Source: Myxococcales bacterium (GTDB taxonomy: Bacteria > Myxococcota_A > Polyangia > Polyangiales > Polyangiaceae). Taken from it: DNA of 64,000 nt. Below the pieces are notes generated by a model that saw only the letters and a list, made by a program, of their open reading frames with translations, was not told the DNA's origin and did no database searches. Within the stretch, counting starts at the first letter, position 1. Every line of letters starts with the position of its first letter. Location of the stretch: contig JADJCA010000002.1 of assembly GCA_016703425.1 (NCBI GenBank), positions 372,001 through 436,000 on the forward strand, written 5' to 3'. The position numbers and the translations under genes are program-made. This document shows, in pieces, positions 57,813-64,000 of the stretch.

Positions 57813-59180
57813 TCAGCCCTCGTTCTGGAAGCGCTTGGCTTTCAGGAGTTGGAAGTACCGACGAGCCACGCCGGCTTTGCGCGCCGCATGGACGACGCTG
57901 CCGCCGGTCGCATCGAGGGCGCGCCTCAGGTAGGCGCGCTCAAAGAAGGCCACGACCTCTTCGCGCGCGAGCACGAGCGGTAGCTCGCGCGCCAAGATGG
58001 CTTGAAGCCAGTCTCCCGCGGGGGCCCCGGCACCGTCTTCCTCGAACGAGACCTGAGCGAGGTCGCCCAGCGCCAAGTGTCGAGCCACCACGTTGTGCAA
58101 CTCGCGCACGTTGCCCGGCCACGGCTGCTTCTCCCACGCGGCCAAGAGTGCCGCCGGCAGAGAGCCCGGCTCGGCTCCGAGCTCGACGGCGAACTGACGC
58201 GCCAGGAGCGCCACGTCGCCCTCCCTCCTTCTAAGCGGAGGTAGCTCGACGCGCGCGACGGCGAGGCGATGAAAGAGATCGTCGCGAAAGCGCCCTTCCT
58301 CCACCGCGAGGTCGAGATCGCGGCGCGTCGCGGCGATCACTCGCACGTCGACCTTGAGGAGGCGTTCACTCCCAACGCGCCGCAGCTCGCCCTTTTGGAT
58401 CGCGCGAAGTAGCTTGGGCTGCATCGAGAGCTCGAGATCACCGATTTCGTCGATGAGCAAGGTCCCGCCGTGGGCTTGTTCAAAGACGCCCCGCCGCGCA
58501 GCGACGGCGCCGGTGAACGCACCGCGTTCGTGCCCGAAGAGCTCTGATTCGAGCAGCGACGGCGGCACCGCCGTGCAGTCGAAGACAACGAATGGCCCGT
58601 CGGCGCGGCGACTCGCTTGATGAATCGACTCGGCGAGCACTTCCTTGCCGGTCCCCGTCTCGCCCTCGATGATGAGCGGCACATCGGAGGAGGCGATCCG
58701 CTCGAGCAGCGGGTAGAGCCGCTGCATGGCGCGGCTCTGGCCGAGGGTTTGCCCGAAGCGCGACGCGCTCGAAAGGGGCGCGCTCTTTTGCGAGCTTCGC
58801 TCCACGAGGAGCGTGGTCTCCCCGAGACGCAAGCGTTCACCGCCGGTTGCGACAGCGGAGCGGAGCCGGGTCGCGCCAAGCCACGTCCCGTTCGTCGAGC
58901 CGGCGTCTTCGACGAGCAGACCGTCGCCCTCGACGACCAGCGAGATGTGCCGACGGGAGACGCGCCGATCGGAGAGGCGGAGCGCGCACGCGGGGCTCGT
59001 GCCGACGAGCAGCGGCGGCAGGTCGGGAGCGACGTCGGCGTTGGCGCCGCGATCGGGTCCCTCGACGACGCGCAAGGCGAAGCGATGCTCACCCGCGCCC
59101 TCTTCCGCTCGCACATGAAGCGTCGAGCTCTCGTCGTCGGTGGAGCCGAGCGGCGGGTAGCGGTCGTCGTCGGAGGGCAT
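57813..59180 (-). CDS. FHA-domain sigma54-dependent transcriptional activator
   Basis: 455 residues. The N-terminal FHA domain (LRLSDRRVSRRHISLVVE, DAGSTNGTWLG) binds phospho-Thr. Central AAA+ activator: Walker A GETGTGKEVLAES, sigma54-contact GAFTGA (ERGAFTGAVAARRG), Walker B GGTLLIDEIGDL, R-finger region WPGNVRELHNVV. The C-terminal Fis-type helix-turn-helix is near DATGGSVVHAARKAGV. It likely responds to a Ser/Thr kinase, plausibly the one transcribed convergently just to its left. An upstream GTG in frame is possible. Confidence 0.88.
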   Translation of the reverse strand: MPSDDDRYPPLGSTDDESSTLHVRAEEGAGEHRFALRVVEGPDRGANADVAPDLPPLLVGTSPACALRLSDRRVSRRHISLVVEGDGLLVEDAGSTNGTWLGATRLRSAVATGGERLRLGETTLLVERSSQKSAPLSSASRFGQTLGQSRAMQRLYPLLERIASSDVPLIIEGETGTGKEVLAESIHQASRRADGPFVVFDCTAVPPSLLESELFGHERGAFTGAVAARRGVFEQAHGGTLLIDEIGDLELSMQPKLLRAIQKGELRRVGSERLLKVDVRVIAATRRDLDLAVEEGRFRDDLFHRLAVARVELPPLRRREGDVALLARQFAVELGAEPGSLPAALLAAWEKQPWPGNVRELHNVVARHLALGDLAQVSFEEDGAGAPAGDWLQAILARELPLVLAREEVVAFFERAYLRRALDATGGSVVHAARKAGVARRYFQLLKAKRFQNEG

Positions 59181-59321
59181 GGGGCGAGTGTGTCGGGCCA
59201 CCAGAGGCCTGGCAAGAATGGCGCTCCCGCCCGGGGACTTCTTCGCCGACCGCCAAAAAACGCCTTGTTAAGCGGGGCTGTTGCGCTTGCGCGCGCCCGA
59301 TCTTGTGCCACACGGGAGCAC

Positions 59322-59843
59322 ATGCCCCTACGCCAATGGCCCGCGCTGCTCCTTCTCACCGTCGCCGCCTGTGGAGGGAGCGACCTTTCCTCGACCACCA
59401 CGAACGGGAACGCCGACACCGAGGTCGAAGAGGCGCTTCGAACGGGTCCGCGCTACACGCTTGAGAGCCCCGAGATCTTCGGAGACTACGCGTCCGACGA
59501 CGGATGCGCGGGGGGCTTTGACGTTTGCTACAGCGTGAAGGTTCGCCGCTCCGGCGACAAGGTCGAGGTCGTGCTCGGCGACGAGTCGTTTGGCGCGGTG
59601 GTCGCGCCCGCGTGGATGAGCCGCGGCTCCGTGCTGTTCTCGGTCGACGGCCTCGAGGGCGACTGCGACGATCCGGGCTGCGGCAACCTCCAGAAGATCT
59701 CGGGCGTCATCTACCCGGTCAAGAAGGGCACGAAGTGGGTGCCTCAGGTGAAGGCCTCCATCGTGGCCGACTTTCCCTTCCCGGACGAACAAGAGGCGCC
59801 GTCCGGCGAGGTGAAGTCCGTCGTGCGTTACAAGAAGAAGTAG
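59322..59843 (+). CDS. Small lipoprotein, 173 aa
   Basis: ATG after GGGAGCAC; lipobox TVAACG near residue 17. The beta-rich mature domain has four Cys in two nearby pairs (DDGCAGGFDVCYSVKV, EGDCDDPGCGN). It ends with basic KSVVRYKKK. No family recognised. Divergent from the sigma54 activator. Confidence 0.65.
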   Translation: MPLRQWPALLLLTVAACGGSDLSSTTTNGNADTEVEEALRTGPRYTLESPEIFGDYASDDGCAGGFDVCYSVKVRRSGDKVEVVLGDESFGAVVAPAWMSRGSVLFSVDGLEGDCDDPGCGNLQKISGVIYPVKKGTKWVPQVKASIVADFPFPDEQEAPSGEVKSVVRYKKK

Positions 59844-59860
59844 GGCGCAGAGCCGCGCCC

Positions 59861-60397
59861 CTAAGCGAGCGCCGCGCCTTCACGCGGCTCGACGGCCTCG
59901 GTGAGAACATCGAAGAAGTCGCCCGCGCTCATGACGTCGAACTCGCCGAAGTAACCGTAGAGATCGCAGAAAACCTGGCCCGCGAAGGGACCGTTGCAGA
60001 CAAGGAAAGCTTCCACTTCGTCGTCTTCGCGCACCCCGAGGAGCAAGGTCCCTTGCCGGTACGCCACGTCGTGCTTGGTCGGGTCGAAACGGCGACGGCC
60101 CTTCACCTCCGTCGTGTTCTCAGCGGACAGTGGGCATGGAGCTTTCATCGTGGCCACTGCCTCGGCATCGGGAAGGTCGAGTCGGGAGTAGTGGAGGAGC
60201 GGCTCGCCGATGGGCCCCACGGAAAGCATCAGCTCGCGCAGGCAAGCCGGCAGTTGGACCTCGTGGGTGGCTTCGAAGGTGGCGACCTCTTCCGCTGTGT
60301 AGGCCTTGACCTCGTGTTCGAGCTCCTCGTCGGCGCAGCGTTCAACGATCGCCTTGCGGAGCTTCTTGACGGCTTTGGTGTAGCTCGGGGACGTCAT
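59861..60397 (-). CDS. SMI1/KNR4 (SUKH)-family protein
   Basis: 178 residues. The SUKH signature is in EEVATFEATHEVQLPACLRE followed by LMLSVGPIGEPLL, then typical strands ending in FCDLYGYFGEFDVMSAGDFF. SUKH proteins include many immunity proteins of polymorphic toxins and also regulatory scaffolds. No toxin gene adjoins it; the RHS locus is 43 kb away. Start at the ATG of MTSPSYTK, the only one with a sensible N-terminus. Confidence 0.75.
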   Translation of the reverse strand: MTSPSYTKAVKKLRKAIVERCADEELEHEVKAYTAEEVATFEATHEVQLPACLRELMLSVGPIGEPLLHYSRLDLPDAEAVATMKAPCPLSAENTTEVKGRRRFDPTKHDVAYRQGTLLLGVREDDEVEAFLVCNGPFAGQVFCDLYGYFGEFDVMSAGDFFDVLTEAVEPREGAALA

Positions 60398-60509
60398 GGG
60401 AGGGGAAGATAGTCGGCGGGCTATCGCTAGCGAGCGCAAGCGGCGCACCATCCTGCTTTGACCGCCGTCGGGTCTCGGCCCGCCATGAACTTCCCGTCCT
60501 CGAGTCGGA

Positions 60510-61235
60510 CTACCGCATCCCCGTCATGTACTGCTCACGGAGCATCGTGGTGCCGGGCCGCAGCTTGGTGGCGCTCACGCCGCCGACGTAGTCGCGGTAC
60601 GCGTAGCCCACCGTCGCCGTCCTGAGCACCGCCTCTGCGAGGTAGGCCGCTTCTAAGCGACCGCCGGACTTGTGGGGTGCGCCGAGGCTCTTCTCGAGCG
60701 ACGCTGCGACCGCCGCGCCGCGCGCCGCAGCCACGTCCTCGGAGACGCTCTCGTGGTAGGCCGTCACGCTCACGAGCGTCATCGCTTTCGGCTCGAACGC
60801 GAAGAGCACCTCGCTCAGGTCGGGCCCTTCGATGGCTGGCGTGAGGGCCGATGCCTTGACCCGCGTGCAGCGGAACAACGCGCCGCCGCGCTCCTCGGCG
60901 CAGGCGACGGACTGTTTCTGTGCCCACGCGCGAACGTCCTCGGGTCGCGTCTTGTCGAGCTCGAAACCCAGCGCGGGCCGCGCGGGCGCCAGCTCGGTGC
61001 CCAGCATCTGCCTAGCCCCCTCGAGGCGCGACGCTTCGACCTGCTCGCCGGTGACCTGACCGCCCACGGGACACTTCGCCGCATAGAACGGGGCGAGCAA
61101 GCGTCGACCGCTTGCACTGTGCACCAAAAGCATGAAGGCCACGAAGGCGACGGTGATCGCCCCCGCAGCCTTCGCCACGGTCTTGGCCTTCGAGGAGAAG
61201 ACCTTCGCTCCAGTGGTCTCGGTAGCGGCTGCCAT
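60510..61235 (-). CDS. Single-pass membrane protein of unknown function, 241 aa
   Basis: A short cytosolic start (MAAATETTGAKVFSSKAKTV), one membrane helix (AAGAITVAFVAFMLLVHSA, about residues 23-41) and an exterior domain of about 195 residues with three Cys (KCPVGGQVTG, CAEERGGALFRC). No recognised domain. Confidence 0.6.
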   Translation of the reverse strand: MAAATETTGAKVFSSKAKTVAKAAGAITVAFVAFMLLVHSASGRRLLAPFYAAKCPVGGQVTGEQVEASRLEGARQMLGTELAPARPALGFELDKTRPEDVRAWAQKQSVACAEERGGALFRCTRVKASALTPAIEGPDLSEVLFAFEPKAMTLVSVTAYHESVSEDVAAARGAAVAASLEKSLGAPHKSGGRLEAAYLAEAVLRTATVGYAYRDYVGGVSATKLRPGTTMLREQYMTGMR

Positions 61236-61277
61236 GAGTGGGTACTACCTCTGGTTGCCGCCCGAGGCCAGGGCCTC

Positions 61278-61949
61278 TCAGCCGCCGTCGGTGGCCGCGT
61301 CGGAAGGCGCGGCGGCGTCGGAGCCGGCATCGCTGCCGCTGTCGACCTTGATGCCCGAATCGAAGGGGCCACCCGCATCCTCGCGGGCCGGATCAACGAT
61401 GAGCGGGCGGTTCGCGGTGAGGAAGCCGCTGAGTGCCGCGAGGCCGTCGGCCGGAACGCCGGCGGCGGTCGCCGTGGCTGCGGCGATGGTGGCAAACTTG
61501 TCGAAGGTGAGGCCTCCGATGTGGAGGTCCTTGTGGGCGGTGCCCATGTCACGGCACTGGAAGCCGCCCGACACCGCGGTGGGGTACGTGAAGCCGGGGC
61601 CGCCGAGGGCGGTGCCCACTTGCTTCACGAAGCACTCCTTGATCTGCGTGACGCTCGGGTGGCCCGCGGCCGGCGCTCCGTTGAAGACGAAGTACGACGC
61701 GATCTCCGGGTCCGCGACTTCGGCCGCGACGAGCGCGTCGATGAGCTTCACGAGGCCCGGCTCGCCGCCGAGGCGCGTGAAGAGCGGGACCGGCGCGTCG
61801 GTCGCGGCGTCGCTCGCGGTGGTCGCGTCGCTCCCCGCGTCGGACGTGGCCGGTGCCTTGGTCGCGTCGATGGTCTCATCGCAGCCCGCGAGGGCGAGAA
61901 CAGGAATGGCAACCGCAACGGACAAGATGGCGCGGAAAGTGACTCTCAT
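61278..61949 (-). CDS. Group 1 truncated haemoglobin anchored as lipoprotein
   Basis: 223 residues. GGGAGA precedes the ATG; lipobox LALAGC with Asp at +2; an Asp/Ala/Ser spacer. Then a trHb1 globin (residues about 53-175): FTRLGGEPGLVKLIDALV (helices A-B), GGPGFTYPTAVSGG, and RDMGTAHKDLHIGG, where the His of TAHKD aligns with the proximal haem ligand. An unusual Asp/Ser/Gly-rich tail (DSGSDAGSDAAAPSDAATDG) follows. Truncated globins bind O2/NO; surface placement would be unusual. Confidence 0.75.
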   Translation of the reverse strand: MRVTFRAILSVAVAIPVLALAGCDETIDATKAPATSDAGSDATTASDAATDAPVPLFTRLGGEPGLVKLIDALVAAEVADPEIASYFVFNGAPAAGHPSVTQIKECFVKQVGTALGGPGFTYPTAVSGGFQCRDMGTAHKDLHIGGLTFDKFATIAAATATAAGVPADGLAALSGFLTANRPLIVDPAREDAGGPFDSGIKVDSGSDAGSDAAAPSDAATDGG

Positions 61950-62225
61950 TGGCGTCTCCCTACGTGGATTCAAAGCGGCCCTCGTGCTCCCATGGCGAGA
62001 CCACAGGCCAAAAACCGGTGCGGCAGTGATAAATGAAAAGGAAAGGGCGTGTCCAGAAACTCTGTGGATGGGCGGGCGGGCCGAGGCGCTGCGTGGCCGC
62101 CAAGCCGGCCTGCGCAAGCCCGGGACCCCCATCTTTTCCACGACTTTTCCACAGCCGGTCGAAAGAAGCGTGCTGCACTCGTCCGACACTGCCTCACCTC
62201 TCCTTATGTGCTAACGCACCTCTCG

Positions 62226-63611
62226 ATGTCGTTCGCACGCGCCCTTGTCGCCGCCGCCCTTCCCCTCCTCGCTCCCATCCTCACGGTCGCGTGCAGCGCG
62301 AAATCGGAGTCCACCGCGGCGCCCGTCGCCACCGCCGACGCCGGCACGACGACGCCGAAGAGCGCCGATGAGGTGCCCGCCGTCCGCCTCGCCGCGGACA
62401 TCACGGCGTGCCCCGACGCCTACCAGTCGAAGGCTCCGAAGAGCGGCGTGAACCGCGGTTTCTCCGTCGCCGGCCAGAGCCGAGAGTTCGTGCTCCTCCT
62501 GCCGCCCGAGTCCTTTACAGGTCCTCGCCCGGTGCTCGTCGGCTTCAACGGCACCGGCGAGACCGGCCCCATCTTCCAAGTGCGTGCACAGCTCAAGGAG
62601 TTCGCCGACGCCGGCTTCATCGTGCTGGTGCCCTCGAGCGCCGCGAACGGCACCGTCTGGCCCGTCTGGGACGGCATGCGGACCGAGAAGGACATGGACG
62701 CGCCGAACAAAGACCTCGAGCTGTTCGACACGCTCCTCGCCTGCAACGCCGCCCACTTCGAGATCGACAAGAACCGCATCTACATCGCGGGCCACTCGGC
62801 CGGCGGCATCTTCACGAACTACGTTGCGCAACGACGCTCGAACGTCATCGCGGGCGCGATCCCGGCGTCGGGGATGTTCTCGAGCACGAGCCCGACGCCC
62901 GCCAAGGACCTCGAGAAGATGCTCGTCATCGTCACGTGGGGAGGCGACAACGACAAGTACAGCGGCAGCGTCGGCGGCATGACGGTTCCTGAAGCGAACT
63001 TCGTGTCCGAGGCTTCGCTCGCGACCAAGTTCTACGCCGCGCAGAAGAACGTCGGCCAGAGCAACTGCCGCGGCAAAAACCTGAACCACGTGTGGCTGCC
63101 CATCAACGACTGGTTCATCAAGGTCCTCCTCGCGCACCCGAAGGGCTTTCCGGGCTCCGAGGGCCTCGAGCTGCCGCCCGTCGAGAACAACCCGAAGATC
63201 ACCTGCACCACCGACGTCTTCGATTACAAGGCGCAAGACGTGACCTGCGGAGCGAGCAAGACCGCGGGGTGCCAAGAGTCGTGTCAGCTCTTCGCCGATT
63301 GCGCCGTGGAAAACGGGACCGTCTACGGGGCCATGAAGCCGCAACTCGCCGAGCTCGGACTCACGGCCACGAGCTGCGGCGACTGCATCACGCAGTGCGA
63401 GGCGAAGGCCGACACGACGGTGATGTCGTGCATCAAGGCGGAGTCGGCTTCGGCTCAGTGCGGGCCCGGCATCAACGGCGCGCAGCCGCTCATGGACGCC
63501 ATCAACAAGTGTTGTGACGGAAAACGGACGAGCTCGCCCTACTGCAAGACAGTGTGCGACTCGATCGCAAAGAACAGCATCGCGATCACCTACTTCACGG
63601 CGTGCCAGTGA
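62226..63611 (+). CDS. Esterase/PHB-depolymerase-like lipoprotein with Cys-rich C-terminus
   Basis: 461 residues. Lipobox ILTVACS; short Ala/Thr spacer; alpha/beta-hydrolase of the LpqC/polyhydroxyalkanoate-depolymerase type, residues about 65-320. FNGTGETGP is the oxyanion region, IAGHSAGGIFTNYVA the nucleophile elbow, WGGDNDKYSG a possible Asp loop, and NLNHVWLP the catalytic His. The last 130 residues hold about 16 Cys in short helices (CQESCQLFADC, CGDCITQCEAKAD, KCCDGKRTS), probably a disulfide-rich binding module. Extracytoplasmic ester hydrolysis is inferred. Confidence 0.8.
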   Translation: MSFARALVAAALPLLAPILTVACSAKSESTAAPVATADAGTTTPKSADEVPAVRLAADITACPDAYQSKAPKSGVNRGFSVAGQSREFVLLLPPESFTGPRPVLVGFNGTGETGPIFQVRAQLKEFADAGFIVLVPSSAANGTVWPVWDGMRTEKDMDAPNKDLELFDTLLACNAAHFEIDKNRIYIAGHSAGGIFTNYVAQRRSNVIAGAIPASGMFSSTSPTPAKDLEKMLVIVTWGGDNDKYSGSVGGMTVPEANFVSEASLATKFYAAQKNVGQSNCRGKNLNHVWLPINDWFIKVLLAHPKGFPGSEGLELPPVENNPKITCTTDVFDYKAQDVTCGASKTAGCQESCQLFADCAVENGTVYGAMKPQLAELGLTATSCGDCITQCEAKADTTVMSCIKAESASAQCGPGINGAQPLMDAINKCCDGKRTSSPYCKTVCDSIAKNSIAITYFTACQ

Positions 63612-63856
63612 CAGCGAGACTCGCAAAAGAGCTGGGCGGCGCTGGGCCCATCGAGCCGGTGCCCTGGGTGACCTGCTGAGCGCGGCGCGCGCGCGCCTTC
63701 TTCGGCTGGCGTCCGGCCAGAGTAGGACACGCCCAGAGAGGCGCTCACCTTCTTGGGGGCGGCCGCGGCTGAGTCGACGGTCCTGTGTGTTAGTTTGATC
63801 CGGCTAGGCCTTCCTCCTCCCCGCGAACGCGGGGTTGGACCCGGGCTCGCGTCGCC

Positions 63857-64000
63857 ATGGCAACCCTCTACGCGGAAACCATGGACATGGTCGAAGGAGG
63901 GTCGGCCAGGTCCTGCGTGACAAGTGGCAAGTCGAGTCGCTCATCGGAGTGGGCGGCATGGCGGCCGTGTATGCGGCCACGCATCGCAACGGCAACCGGG
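63857..64000 (+). CDS. Ser/Thr protein kinase, N-terminal fragment (cut by window edge)
   Basis: The final bases encode QVLRDKWQVESLIGVGGMAA followed by VYAATHRNGNR, the glycine-rich ATP loop of a Pkn-type kinase. The ATG frame (MATLYAETMDMVEGG) is one base off from this. One extra G in the GGG at 63,899-63,901 would join them, so another homopolymer miscall is likely. A 7-bp hairpin (CCCCGCG-AA-CGCGGGG) lies about 20 bases upstream of the ATG. The rest lies beyond the window. Confidence 0.65.
   Translation, partial: MATLYAETMDMVEGGSARSCVTSGKSSRSSEWAAWRPCMRPRIATATG

Noticed and set aside
62076..62160. DnaA-box-like sequences (TTTTCCACA, TTTTCCACG, TGTGGATGG) suggesting a replication origin
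   Set aside because: Only near-matches, no dnaA, dnaN or AT-rich unwinding region nearby; likely chance in a divergent promoter region.

Overview
The window looks like a chromosomal segment from a high-GC myxobacterium, most probably of the Polyangiales (Myxococcota). This is an inference from style, with no ribosomal marker to confirm it. About a third of the roughly 48 genes encode secreted lipoproteins, many with Asp/Ala/Gly/Pro-rich spacers after the lipobox Cys. There is also a Ser/Thr kinase next to a PEGA-like protein, an FHA-sigma54 activator, a giant SpvB/RHS protein and very strong GC3 bias. No tRNA, rRNA, CRISPR array, insertion sequence or phage was recognised.

Layout. 0.4-6.7 kb: BASS-type transporter, lipoprotein, TPR/winged-helix regulator, phospholipase D-like lipoprotein, GT1 glycosyltransferase. 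6.7-8.6 kb: a two-gene unit encoding a 54-aa peptide and a calpain-like protease, both with double-glycine leaders, divergent from a small lipoprotein. 8.9-16.3 kb: RHS/TcdB-like lipoprotein whose toxin end and putative immunity gene are joined by an artefactual G/C tract. 16.5-24.8 kb: surface lipoproteins, with a 50-aa double-glycine peptide gene hidden between two of them. 24.8-29.6 kb: leftward operon of aldehyde dehydrogenase, deoxynucleoside kinase, HEAT-methyltransferase fusion, zinc-ribbon protein and propeller lipoprotein. 29.7-35.3 kb: aminotransferase, then K+ channel, ATP-grasp enzyme, AlkB-like dioxygenase and DNA polymerase IV. 35.3-40.4 kb: pheST (PheT lacks its tRNA-binding OB domain) divergent from ftsH. 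40.4-45.2 kb: SagB/ThcOx-type flavoprotein, POT peptide transporter, a long artefactual C tract, alpha/beta hydrolase. 45.3-51.6 kb: lipoproteins, ATP-grasp ligase with zinc peptidase, a classical calpain-family protease, and an intergenic duplication. 51.6-59.2 kb: adenine deaminase, a 303-aa double-glycine-leader protein, a kinase/PEGA/Gly-rich lipoprotein operon, an FHA-sigma54 activator. 59.3-64 kb: lipoproteins including a lipoprotein globin and an esterase, a SUKH-family protein, and the 5' end of another kinase.

The most unusual signal is four proteins, only one of which resembles a known enzyme, that share a C39-type double-glycine leader (Val at -4 and Leu at -7 in all four, Leu at -12 in three). 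One is itself a calpain-like cysteine protease co-transcribed with a short Pro-rich double-glycine peptide. The cognate peptidase-ABC exporter is not in the window.

Data quality matters here. Three G/C-only tracts (about 15.85-16.00, 16.43-16.49 and 43.84-44.24 kb) and five single-base frameshifts, most in G or C runs, look like sequencing or assembly error. Gene adjacency across the tracts should not be trusted.
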